In this document: positions 7,430 to 15,762 of the stretch, one piece after another
Layout of the letters: the number at the start of each line of letters is the position of its first letter
Numbering within the stretch: the first letter of the stretch is position 1
Assembly: GCF_029542205.1 (NCBI RefSeq)
Contig: NZ_CP113783.1
Coordinates: 2,657,001 to 2,721,000 of the forward strand
Length of the DNA stretch: 64,000 nt
Origin: Pseudoxanthomonas sp. SE1
GTDB lineage: Bacteria > Pseudomonadota > Gammaproteobacteria > Xanthomonadales > Xanthomonadaceae
Reading direction: 5' to 3'
Notes under the pieces: model-generated
Seen by the model: the letters and a program-made list of their open reading frames with translations, nothing else
Database searches by the model: none
Told to the model about the DNA's origin: nothing
Made by a program: the position numbers and the translations under genes

Positions 7430-10078
7430 TCAGAGCGTGCGCTGCACTTCGATGCGCTCGAAGCACTCGATCTGGTCGCCCGGCTGCACGTCGTTGTAGG
7501 CCTTCACGCCGATGCCGCACTCGGTGCCGTTGCGCACTTCGTCGACGTTCTCCTTGAAGCGGCGCAGCGATTCCAGTTCGCCTTCGAACACCACCGTGCT
7601 GGCACGCAGCACGCGGATCGGCTTGTTTCGCTTGACCGTGCCCTCGACCACCATGCAGCCCGCGACCGCGCCGAACTTGGAGCTGCGGAACACGTCGCGC
7701 ACTTCGGCGATGCCGATGATCTCTTCGCGGATCTCCACGCCCAGCAGACCGGAGGCCACCTGCTTCACCTGGTCGATCACGTCATAGATGATCGAGAAGT
7801 AACGCAGGTCCACGCCATTGGATTCGATGATGCGACGCGCGGAGGCGTCGGCACGCACGTTGAAGCCGATGACGGTCGCCTTGGAGGTGACCGCGGAGTT
7901 GGCGTCGGACTCGGTGATGCCGCCCACGCCGGAGCTGATGATGTTGATGCGGATCGATTCGTTGGACAGCGCGGTCAGCGAATGGCGCAGCGCTTCCACC
8001 GAACCCTGCACGTCGGCCTTGATGATCAGGTTGAGGCTGAGCTGGCCTTCGCCCTTGCCCAGCTGCGCCATGATGTCTTCCATGCGGCTGCCGGCGGACT
8101 GCACCAGGCGCGACTCGCGGCGCTTGGCATCGCGTTGCTGCGCCACGTCCTTGGCCAGGCGCTCGTCCTCGACCACCACGAAGTCGTCGCCGGCCTCGGG
8201 CACGCCCGACAGGCCGAGCACCTGCACGGGGATGGACGGGCCGGCCGACGGCGGCTGGGCGCCGGTCTCGTCGAACAGCGCACGCACGCGGCCGTACTGG
8301 ACGCCGCAGACCAGGTAGTCGCCCTTCTTCAGGGTGCCCTGCTGCACCAGCACCGTCGCGACCGGGCCACGGCCCTTGTCCAGCGAGGATTCGATGACCA
8401 CGCCGCTGGCGCGACCGTCTTCGACCGACTTCAGTTCCAGCAGTTCGGCCTGGATGGAGATGGCATCCAGCAGGTTGTCCACGCCCTGCCCCGTCTTGGC
8501 CGAGATCTCGACCATCTGGGTGTCGCCGCCGAAATCTTCGGCGACCACTTCCTCGGCCAGCAGCTCGTTCTTCACGCGCAGCGGGTCGGCGTCGGACTTG
8601 TCGATCTTGTTCACCGCCACGATCAGCGGCACCTTGGCCGCCTTCGCATGCTGGATGGCTTCGCGGGTCTGCGGCATGACGCCGTCATCGGCCGCGACCA
8701 CCAGCACCACGATGTCGGTCAGCTTGGCGCCACGGGCACGCATCGCGGTGAACGCGGCGTGGCCCGGGGTGTCGAGGAAGCTGATGACGCCCTTCGGCGT
8801 TTCCACGTGGTATGCGCCGATGTGCTGGGTGATGCCGCCTGCTTCGCCACTGGCGATCTTGGTGCGGCGGATGTAGTCCAGCAGCGAGGTCTTGCCGTGG
8901 TCGACGTGGCCCATGATGGTGACCACCGGCGGACGCGCGACCTTCTCGCCCTGCTGCTCTTCCGAATGCGCCAGCAGTTCGTTCTCGACGTCGTTGGCGT
9001 CGGCACGGACAGCCTTGTGGCCCAGTTCCTCGGTGATCAGCGCAGCGGTGTCATGGTCGATGGACTGGGTGATGGTGGCCATCACGCCCATCTTGAACAG
9101 CGCCTTCACCACATCGCCGCCCTTCAGCGCGAGCTTCTGCGCCAGGTCGGCCACGGTGATGGTCTCGCCGATGGCCACTTCGCGCACGATCGGCGCGGTC
9201 GGGCGCTCGAAACCGTGCGCACCGCCGCCACCGCGGCTCTGCTCATGGCGGCGCGGCGGCTTGGGCTTGCCGCGCGAAGCGCCGCGACGGGCACGGTCGG
9301 CGGCGGACAGGTGCAACTGGCCGGCGAAGCGGCTGGTGTTGTCGTCGTCTTCGACGCCGGCCACCATCGCGTGCGAACCGCGGGTCTTGTGCTTGGCGGC
9401 CGCGGCATTGTTGCGGTCGTCGGTGCGCGGCGGATCCTTGCGCACGACCATCTTGGGCACGTGGTGGCCCGGGGTGGCCGGCTTGGCCGGGCGCGCGGGT
9501 TCGTCGCCGTCCACGGCGACGGCACCGGCGGCCAGCGCGGCAGCCTCGGCGTCGGCCTGCGCACGCGCGGCCTCGGCTTCGGCGCGGGCGGCGGCTTCTT
9601 CCTGGCGGCGGCGCTCGAGCTCTTCGGCGCGCTTGGCGTCTTCCTGGGCCAGGCGCTGCTGTTCGTCGAGGTTGCGCTGGCGGGATTCTTCCAGCTTGCG
9701 CAGGATCTCGGCGCGCTCCGGGTCCGGCTCGTTCTGCCAGTTGGTGCTGACGGATTCGGCGTCGGTCGGCTTCACGTAGGTGCGCTTCTGGCGCACTTCC
9801 ACGTTCACCGTGGTCTTGCTGCGGCCGGCCGCGACGGTCACTTCCTGCACCTTGCGGCGGTTCAGCGTGATCTTCTTGGAGCCGGCATCATCCGCGGCGG
9901 CATCGCTCTTGCCGTGGGAGCGCTTGAGGAAGCCGAGCAGCTTCACTTTTTCCATGCTGGTCACGACCTGGTCGGGACCGCTGAAGCTCATCCCGGCCTC
10001 GGCCAGTTGCTCCAGGAGTTTCTCGACCGGCGTATTGACCAGTTCAGCGAGCTTGCGGATGGTGGTTTGCTGCGACAT
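7430..10078 (-). CDS. infB: Translation initiation factor IF-2
   Basis: The GTPase that delivers initiator tRNA to the ribosome. At 882 residues it is the full-length proteobacterial form. An IF2 N-terminal helix bundle ([18 protein letters not shown]) is followed by a long charged Ala/Glu/Arg-rich linker (residues ~100-330). The G domain starts near residue 384 with GHVDHGKTS (G1), DTPGHAAF (G3) and NKID (G4); domains II, III and C2 follow. The ATG at 10078 follows GAATGTCG-free GC-rich leader sequence with a weak hairpin at about 10097-10126. It is coupled to rbfA downstream and follows nusA after 142 bases. Confidence 0.97.
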   Translation of the reverse strand: MSQQTTIRKLAELVNTPVEKLLEQLAEAGMSFSGPDQVVTSMEKVKLLGFLKRSHGKSDAAADDAGSKKITLNRRKVQEVTVAAGRSKTTVNVEVRQKRTYVKPTDAESVSTNWQNEPDPERAEILRKLEESRQRNLDEQQRLAQEDAKRAEELERRRQEEAAARAEAEAARAQADAEAAALAAGAVAVDGDEPARPAKPATPGHHVPKMVVRKDPPRTDDRNNAAAAKHKTRGSHAMVAGVEDDDNTSRFAGQLHLSAADRARRGASRGKPKPPRRHEQSRGGGGAHGFERPTAPIVREVAIGETITVADLAQKLALKGGDVVKALFKMGVMATITQSIDHDTAALITEELGHKAVRADANDVENELLAHSEEQQGEKVARPPVVTIMGHVDHGKTSLLDYIRRTKIASGEAGGITQHIGAYHVETPKGVISFLDTPGHAAFTAMRARGAKLTDIVVLVVAADDGVMPQTREAIQHAKAAKVPLIVAVNKIDKSDADPLRVKNELLAEEVVAEDFGGDTQMVEISAKTGQGVDNLLDAISIQAELLELKSVEDGRASGVVIESSLDKGRGPVATVLVQQGTLKKGDYLVCGVQYGRVRALFDETGAQPPSAGPSIPVQVLGLSGVPEAGDDFVVVEDERLAKDVAQQRDAKRRESRLVQSAGSRMEDIMAQLGKGEGQLSLNLIIKADVQGSVEALRHSLTALSNESIRINIISSGVGGITESDANSAVTSKATVIGFNVRADASARRIIESNGVDLRYFSIIYDVIDQVKQVASGLLGVEIREEIIGIAEVRDVFRSSKFGAVAGCMVVEGTVKRNKPIRVLRASTVVFEGELESLRRFKENVDEVRNGTECGIGVKAYNDVQPGDQIECFERIEVQRTL

Positions 10079-10220
10079 TCGGATCCTAGGTTGGGTGTTG
10101 CGCCCCCCCGGTGGTGGTGGGGCAACCCTGTTCAAGAGGGGGAATTCTAAGCCCTGCGGGTGCCAGGGCGGTGTTCATGGGTGGCTCATGCGCCGCGTCC
10201 CAGGCGAGCCCGGAGGGCGG

Positions 10221-11732
10221 TCATTCGCCGCGCTCCAGACGGGCGATTTCCTCGGCGCGGGCGGCCAGGATCAGCGCCGCGGCGCGACCCTCGTCCAGGC
10301 CCTCGATGCCGAACTCGACCACTTCGTCGGCGGCCAGGTCGGACAGGTCCTCGCTGGTACGGACGCCATGCGAGGCCAGCGCGAACGCGGTCTCTTCGTC
10401 CATGCCCTCCAGCGCCAGCAGGTCCTCTGCCGGGTGGTTTTCCTCCAGGCCCTCTTCCTCGGCCAGCGCCTCGTTCAGCAGGGCGTCGCGGGCACGCGAG
10501 CGCAGTTCCTCGACGATGTCCTCGTCGAAGCCCTCGACGGCCAGCAGTTCGCCGACCGGCACGTAGGCGATCTCCTCGACCGTGCTGAAGCCCTCGGCGA
10601 CCAGGATGGCGGCGATTTCCTCGTCCACTTCCAGCTTGTCCATGAACAGCTGGCGGGCGACGGCCTGTTCGGCCTCGCTCTTGGCCTGCACCTGGTCGGC
10701 GGTCATGACGTTGAGCTGCCAGCCGGTCAGGCGGCTGGCCAGGCGCACGTTCTGGCCGCCCTTGCCGATCGCCTGCGCCAGGCGGTCTTCCGCCACGGCC
10801 AGGTCCATCGAGTGCTTCTCTTCATCGACGATGATCGACTGCACTTCCGCCGGCGCCATCGCGTTGATGACGAAGGTGGCCGGGTTGTCGTTCCATAGCA
10901 CGATGTCCACGCGCTCGCCGTTCAGCTCGTTGCTCACGGCCTGCACGCGCGAACCGCGCATGCCGATGCAGGCGCCGATGGGGTCGGTGCGGGTGTCGTG
11001 GGCGAGCACCGCGATCTTGGCACGGTCGCCCGGATCGCGCGCGCAGGCCTTGATCTCGACCAGGCCCTGGCCCACTTCCGGCACTTCCAGCTTGAACAGC
11101 TCGATCATGAATTCCGGTGCGGCGCGGCTGATGAACAGCTGCGGGCCGCGCGGTTCGTAGCGCACATCGAACAGGTAGCCGCGGACGCGGTCGCCGGCGC
11201 GCAGCACGTCGCGCGGGATGCCCTTGTCCTTCGGGATGAAGGCCTCGGCGTTGCCGCCCAGGTCCACGTAGATGTTGCCGCGCTCGGCGCGCTTGACCAC
11301 GCCGGTCACCAGTTCGCCCACGCGGTCCTTCCAGGCATCGACCACCTGCGCACGCTCGGCTTCGCGGACGCGCTGCACGATGACCTGCTTGGCGGCCTGC
11401 GCGGCGATGCGGCCGAAATCGGGGTTCTCGATCTTCTCTTCGATCCAGTCGCCCACTTCGGCGCCTTCGGCTTCGTCCTCGGCGTCCATCAGGCGGATCT
11501 GGCGATCGGGCGATTCCATCACCACGTCGTCGGCCACCACTTCCCAGCGGCGGAACGTCTCGTAGCTGCCGTCCTTGTGGTCGATCGTGACGCGCACCTG
11601 CACGTCCTGGTCCATGTAGCGCTTCTTGGCGGCGGACGCCAGGGCGGCCTCGATGGCATCGAAGATGACTTCGCGCGGCACGCCCTTTTCGTTGGCCACC
11701 GCATCCACGACCAGCAACAATTCCTTACTCAT
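10221..11732 (-). CDS. nusA: Transcription termination/antitermination factor NusA
   Basis: Binds RNA polymerase and nascent RNA to modulate pausing, termination and rRNA antitermination. The 503 residues contain the NusA N-domain (MSKELLLVVDAVANEKG to about 125), an S1 domain (GVVKRAERGNIYVDLGGNAEAFIPK), two KH domains (including IGMRGSRVQAV and AIGKGGQNVRLAS) and the duplicated C-terminal acidic helix-hairpin repeats typical of gammaproteobacteria (the repeats bind the alpha subunit CTD or N-domain). The ATG at 11732 follows the rimP stop by three bases. Confidence 0.98.
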   Translation of the reverse strand: MSKELLLVVDAVANEKGVPREVIFDAIEAALASAAKKRYMDQDVQVRVTIDHKDGSYETFRRWEVVADDVVMESPDRQIRLMDAEDEAEGAEVGDWIEEKIENPDFGRIAAQAAKQVIVQRVREAERAQVVDAWKDRVGELVTGVVKRAERGNIYVDLGGNAEAFIPKDKGIPRDVLRAGDRVRGYLFDVRYEPRGPQLFISRAAPEFMIELFKLEVPEVGQGLVEIKACARDPGDRAKIAVLAHDTRTDPIGACIGMRGSRVQAVSNELNGERVDIVLWNDNPATFVINAMAPAEVQSIIVDEEKHSMDLAVAEDRLAQAIGKGGQNVRLASRLTGWQLNVMTADQVQAKSEAEQAVARQLFMDKLEVDEEIAAILVAEGFSTVEEIAYVPVGELLAVEGFDEDIVEELRSRARDALLNEALAEEEGLEENHPAEDLLALEGMDEETAFALASHGVRTSEDLSDLAADEVVEFGIEGLDEGRAAALILAARAEEIARLERGE

Positions 11733-11735
11733 TGA

Positions 11736-12350
11736 TCACTCCGCGCGCGGCTTGCGGGCCGCCGGTTGGTTGGGTTTTTTCTTTGCTTTCTTGGCAGGCG
11801 CGCGCTTGGCGTCGCCGGCCTTCTTGGCACCGGCCTTGCGGCCGCCACCGGGTTTCTCGGGCGCCAGGCCCAGCGCGGCCCAGTCGGGGACCAGGCGCGC
11901 CTTGTCGATATTATCGAACGCCACCGTCATTTCGGCGCCGTCCAGCGCAAACACGATGTCCTCGCCTTCGATGCGGCTGATCGTGCCCTGCAGCCGGCGG
12001 CGGCGCTCCTGCGGCAACTTCAGCACCACCTTGGCCGATTCGCCGACGAAGCGTGCGAAATGCGCCAGTTGGAACAGCGGACGGTCCACGCCGGGCGAGG
12101 AGACTTCCAGCGTGTAATTGCCCGTGATCGGGTCCTCGACGTCGAGCTGCGCCGACACTTCACGGCTCACCGCTTCGCAGTCCTCGATGTTGACGTGCCG
12201 CGTGGCGCGCTCGGCTTCCTGCACGTCGATGTACAGGCGCACCGTAGCGCCGCCGGGGGCCGGCAGGTATTCGATGCCAAGCAGTTCCACGCCCAGTGCC
12301 TGGACGGTGGGAGCCAGCAGGTTGGCGATGTCGTTGGCCTTGTCGCTCAC
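11736..12350 (-). CDS. rimP: Ribosome maturation factor RimP with basic C-terminal tail
   Basis: Assists 30S subunit assembly (S12 incorporation). The core, from [20 protein letters not shown] through [16 protein letters not shown] to the C-terminal SH3-like domain, ends near residue 164. The remaining 40 residues are a Lys/Ala/Pro-rich tail ([18 protein letters not shown]), longer than in E. coli RimP (about 150 residues). The start is GTG at 12350 with a weak ribosome site; upstream sequence is hairpin leader, not coding. It is the first protein gene after the initiator tRNA, three bases ahead of nusA, the classic metY-rimP-nusA arrangement. Confidence 0.94.
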   Translation of the reverse strand: MSDKANDIANLLAPTVQALGVELLGIEYLPAPGGATVRLYIDVQEAERATRHVNIEDCEAVSREVSAQLDVEDPITGNYTLEVSSPGVDRPLFQLAHFARFVGESAKVVLKLPQERRRRLQGTISRIEGEDIVFALDGAEMTVAFDNIDKARLVPDWAALGLAPEKPGGGRKAGAKKAGDAKRAPAKKAKKKPNQPAARKPRAE

Positions 12351-12395
12351 GGGTTCGCTGCCAATGGTTCGTGGTGTTGCGTGCCGCTGAAACAG

Positions 12396-12506
12396 ACAAG
12401 GGGCCCGATGGGCCCCTTGTCCGATACGCTGGATGTCGGTGCAACGACGGGAACATGCGTCGTTGCGTGCCCAGGTTTTTCGTCGGCCGCCTGTACTCAG
12501 GCGGCC
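12396..12506 (-). promoter_or_regulatory. Three stem-loops between tRNA-fMet and rimP
   Basis: In transcript order: 12506-12485 (9-bp stem GGCCGCCTG, loop of 4), 12466-12441 (8-bp stem GCAACGAC), and 12420-12396 (perfect 11-bp stem ACAAGGGGCCC, loop of 3). The last is followed on the minus strand by CTGTTTC, a weak T-run, so partial termination after the tRNA is possible. The first probably marks the trailer processed to give the mature tRNA 3' end. The series would decouple the amounts of initiator tRNA and rimP-nusA mRNA. Confidence 0.5.
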
Positions 12507-12517
12507 TCGGACAAACA

Positions 12518-12594
12518 TGGTAGCGGGGGCAGGATTTGAACCTGCGACCTTCGGGTTATGAGCCCGACGAGCTGCCAGACTGCTCCACCCCGCA
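12518..12594 (-). tRNA. metY: Initiator tRNA-fMet (CAU)
   Basis: A 77-base cloverleaf with encoded CCA. The anticodon is CAT, and the anticodon stem carries three consecutive G-C pairs (CGGGCTCATAACCCG), the hallmark of initiators. The D-stem has A11 (GGAGC). The 1-72 position is a mismatch, as initiators require, but it is U1-U72 rather than the usual C1-A72: the acceptor strands read TGCGGGG and CCCCGCT. It heads the rimP-nusA-infB operon, as metY does in E. coli, and has its own strong promoter at 12606-12634. Confidence 0.95.
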
Positions 12595-12605
12595 GCAGAA
12601 GCGAA

Positions 12606-12634
12606 ATTATGATGAATACGCCGGTGCATTGCAA
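12606..12634 (-). promoter_or_regulatory. Sigma-70-type promoter for tRNA-fMet-rimP-nusA
   Basis: On the minus strand, TTGCAA (12634-12629) and CATAAT (12611-12606) are separated by exactly 17 bases, close to the TTGACA/TATAAT consensus. Transcription would start about 12599, some five bases before the mature tRNA 5' end. The region between this and nuoN (about 85 bases) holds nothing else except a GC hairpin at 12677-12699. Confidence 0.7.
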
Positions 12635-12719
12635 GCCTTGTCATGCACCAACTTGAAACATCGCGTTCATCGCGCGCCGCCGGCGCCTTTCTCCGGCGGT
12701 AACTCCCCGTCGCGTACGG

Positions 12720-14183
12720 TCAGCCGGCGAACGCCAGCTTGCACCACGCCATGATCGGATTCCATGCCACGCCCAGCGCCAGCAAGGCCAGTGCATTGAC
12801 GCCGAACACCAGCGGCACCACGCGGTCCGCCCGCGGCGGCGGTATTTCGCCCACCGGCTCGTCGAAGTACATCACCTTGATCACGCGCAGGTAGTAGAAG
12901 GCACCGATCACCGCGCACAGCACGCCGACGATGGCCAGCCACAGGAAGCCGCCATTGACCGCCGCGCCCAGCACGACCAGCTTGGCCCAGAAGCCCAGGA
13001 ACGGCGGCACGCCGGCCAGCGACGCCATCACGCACAGCACCAGGCCCGCCTGCCACGGATTGCGCGCATTGAGGCCCTTGAAGTCGTCGATCCTGTCGGC
13101 TTCGAAACCCTGCCGCGACAGCACGATGATCGCGCCGAACGCCGCCGCCGACATGGTGGCGTAGCTGATCGAATAGAACAGCGCCGCCGAGTATCCGGTT
13201 TCGCCGCCGCCAGCGAAGCCGACCAGCAGGAAGCCGACGTGGGACACCGTCGAGTACGCCAGCATGCGCTTGAGGTTGGTCTGCGCGATGGCGATGACGT
13301 TGCCGATCACCAGTGACGCCGCCGCCAGACCGGCCAGCAGCCACTGCCACTGCGCCGCCGCCGGGCCCAGGCCGTCCTGCAGCAGGCGGAATGCCATGCC
13401 GAACGCGGCCAGCTTCGGTGCCGCACTGATGAACAGCGTCACCGGCGTGGAGGCGCCCTGATAGACGTCGGGCAGCCACATGTGGAACGGTGCCGCGCCC
13501 AGCTTGAACGCCACGCCTGCCACCATGAACACCACACCCGTCAGCAACAGCATGCGTGCATCACTGCTGCCGCCCAAGGCGGCTCCGGTCGCATCGAAGA
13601 TCGCCGGCAGGTGCAGCGAGCCGGTCGCCCCATACACCAGCGACATGCCGTACAGCAGCAGGCCCGAGGCCAGCGAGCCGAGCACGATGTACTTCATCGC
13701 CGCCTCGGTGGCCAGCCCGTCGTCGCGGTTCAGCGCCACGAGCGCGTACGAACACAGCGCCAACAGCTCCAGGCCCAGGTAGACCATCACCAGGCTGCCG
13801 GCGGACACCATCATCATCATGCCGGCGGTCGCGAACATCACCAGCACCGGCGCCTCGCCCGGATACAGGTTGCGCTCGCGCAGGTACGGCCAACCGTAGA
13901 CCAGCGACAGTGCGCTCACCGCGACGATCACGACCTTGCTGACATCGGCCAGCGTGTCGCGCACGAACATCCCGCTGAACACGGCGCCCTGCCCGCCCAC
14001 GCCCGTGGCCAGCATCCAGACCACGGCGGCCATGACGACCAGCGCCAGCGCATGGGTGATGAAGCGGCGGGAATTGTCGAGGAACAGGTCCAGCATCAGC
14101 AGCGCGAACGCGCCGCCGATCAGGGTCAGTTCTGGCAGCAGCGGCTGCAGGTCGGCGGCGGAGATGGGCATCGGCGTCGTCAT
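12720..14183 (-). CDS. nuoN: NADH-quinone oxidoreductase subunit N
   Basis: One of the three antiporter-like membrane subunits of complex I that carry proton channels. The 487-residue protein has about 14 transmembrane segments and the family landmarks EAAMKYIVLGSLASGLLLYG (discontinuous-helix region with conserved Glu/Lys) and LKRMLAYSTVSHVGF. ATG at 14183 gives MTTPMPISAADLQPLLPEL. Last gene of the nuo operon, nine bases after nuoM. A GC hairpin without T-run (12677-12699) lies downstream and could mark the operon's end. Confidence 0.97.
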   Translation of the reverse strand: MTTPMPISAADLQPLLPELTLIGGAFALLMLDLFLDNSRRFITHALALVVMAAVVWMLATGVGGQGAVFSGMFVRDTLADVSKVVIVAVSALSLVYGWPYLRERNLYPGEAPVLVMFATAGMMMMVSAGSLVMVYLGLELLALCSYALVALNRDDGLATEAAMKYIVLGSLASGLLLYGMSLVYGATGSLHLPAIFDATGAALGGSSDARMLLLTGVVFMVAGVAFKLGAAPFHMWLPDVYQGASTPVTLFISAAPKLAAFGMAFRLLQDGLGPAAAQWQWLLAGLAAASLVIGNVIAIAQTNLKRMLAYSTVSHVGFLLVGFAGGGETGYSAALFYSISYATMSAAAFGAIIVLSRQGFEADRIDDFKGLNARNPWQAGLVLCVMASLAGVPPFLGFWAKLVVLGAAVNGGFLWLAIVGVLCAVIGAFYYLRVIKVMYFDEPVGEIPPPRADRVVPLVFGVNALALLALGVAWNPIMAWCKLAFAG

Positions 14184-14192
14184 GATTCTTCC

Positions 14193-15704
14193 TTACAGCT
14201 TGCTGTTGGCGAGCTGCATCGCCAGTTGCGCGATCGACGGCTCCATCAGGTCGGTCAGCGGCTTGGGATACACGCCCAGCGCCAGCACGCAGACGGCGAA
14301 CCCACCCAGTACCAATGCCTCGCGCAGGGACACATCCTTCAGCTCGGCCACATGGGCATTCGCCACGTCGCCGAGGATCACGCGCTTGACCAGCCACAGC
14401 GTGTAGGCCGCACCGATCACCAGCGTGGTGGCGGCGAAGAAGGCCATCAGCGGGTGCAACTGGAACGAGGCCAGGATGACCATGAACTCGCCGACGAAGC
14501 CACTGGTGCCGGGCAGGCCGGAGTTGGCCATGCCGAACAGGATGAAGAATGCGCCGAACCACGGCATCGTGTTGATGACGCCGCCGTAGTCCTTGATCAT
14601 GCGGGTGTGCATGCGGTCGTACAGCACGCCGACGCAAGTGAACATCGCGCCGGAAATGAAGCCGTGGCTGATCATCTGCACCATCGCGCCCTGCAGGCCC
14701 AGGCGCGCGCCGTCCAGGTTGCCGGCGTCGCGCACCAGGCTGAAGGCGATGAAGATGCCCAGCGTGACGAAGCCCATGTGCGAAACGGACGAATAGGCGA
14801 TCAGCTTCTTCATGTCGTCCTGCACCAGCGCCACCAGGCCCACGTAGACCACGGCGATCAGCGACAGCACGATGACGAACGTGGCCCACTCATGGCCGGC
14901 GTCGGGGACGATCGGCAGGCTGAAACGCAGCAGGCCGTAGCCGCCGATCTTCAGCGCGATCGCCGCCAGGATCACCGAGCCCGCGGTCGGCGCCTCGACA
15001 TGCGCGTCCGGCAGCCAGGTATGCACCGGGAACATCGGGATCTTCACCGCGAACGCGATCAGGAATGCGAAGAACAGCCACATCTGTTCTTTCGCATTCA
15101 AGGGCAGCGCATACAGGTCGGCCAGCTGGAAGCTGCCGCCCTTGATGTACAGATACACCAGGCCGACCAGCATCAACACCGAGCCGAGGAACGTGTACAG
15201 GAAGAACTTCAGCGAGGCATAGATGCGGCGCGGACCGCCCCAGACGCCGATGATCAGGAACATCGGGATCAGCATCGCTTCGAAGAACACGTAGAACAGC
15301 ACCGCATCGCTGGCAGCGAAGATGCCGTTGGTCAGGCCTTCCAGGATCAGGAACGCGGCCACGTACTGCGCCACACGCTTGTTCACCGAACCCCACGCGC
15401 CTGCAAGCGTCAGCACGGTGATCAGCGTGTTGAGCAGCAACAGCGCCACCGCGATGCCATCGGCGCCGAGGTTGTAGTGGATGTCGAAACTCGGGATCCA
15501 GGCGTGGGTTTCGATGAACTGCAGGCTCGGATTCGCGTAGTCGAAGCCGGTCAGCAGGCCGAGGCTGGCCACGAACGTCAGCACCGCAACCACCAGACCC
15601 AGCCAGCGGGCGGCATCGGCCCGGGCGTTGCCCAGGGCAAGCACCAGCGCGCCACCCAGGATGGGCAGCCAGATCAGAACACTAAGCAGGGGCCAGTTCG
15701 ACAC
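14193..15704 (-). CDS. nuoM: NADH-quinone oxidoreductase subunit M
   Basis: Antiporter-like proton-pumping subunit of complex I. 503 residues with about 14 transmembrane segments, the conserved Glu in FFEAMLIPMFLIIGVWGG, the PMFPVHTWLPDAHVEAPT segment and KKLIAYSSVSHMGFVTLG. The start MSNWPLLSVLIWLPILGGAL is typical. It follows nuoL by 58 bases, a longer gap than elsewhere in the operon, and precedes nuoN. Confidence 0.98.
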   Translation of the reverse strand: MSNWPLLSVLIWLPILGGALVLALGNARADAARWLGLVVAVLTFVASLGLLTGFDYANPSLQFIETHAWIPSFDIHYNLGADGIAVALLLLNTLITVLTLAGAWGSVNKRVAQYVAAFLILEGLTNGIFAASDAVLFYVFFEAMLIPMFLIIGVWGGPRRIYASLKFFLYTFLGSVLMLVGLVYLYIKGGSFQLADLYALPLNAKEQMWLFFAFLIAFAVKIPMFPVHTWLPDAHVEAPTAGSVILAAIALKIGGYGLLRFSLPIVPDAGHEWATFVIVLSLIAVVYVGLVALVQDDMKKLIAYSSVSHMGFVTLGIFIAFSLVRDAGNLDGARLGLQGAMVQMISHGFISGAMFTCVGVLYDRMHTRMIKDYGGVINTMPWFGAFFILFGMANSGLPGTSGFVGEFMVILASFQLHPLMAFFAATTLVIGAAYTLWLVKRVILGDVANAHVAELKDVSLREALVLGGFAVCVLALGVYPKPLTDLMEPSIAQLAMQLANSKL

Positions 15705-15762
15705 GTTGTGTTATCCGTTGAGTTCTTCGCCAGGACGATCCGCACGCAGCGGTGTCAGGTCG

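Noticed and set aside
7982..10150. A 722-residue plus-strand ORF opposite infB
   Set aside because: Composition is that of a reverse-complement shadow (His/Ala/Gly-rich) and IF-2 is complete on the minus strand.
10079..10220. Riboswitch or regulatory RNA between nusA and infB
   Set aside because: Only a bulged hairpin around a C-run and G-run is visible; nothing resembles a known class.
12677..12699. Hairpin after nuoN as terminator of the nuo operon
   Set aside because: A 7-bp GC stem with no T-run; it may still help, but the evidence is too weak for a separate entry.
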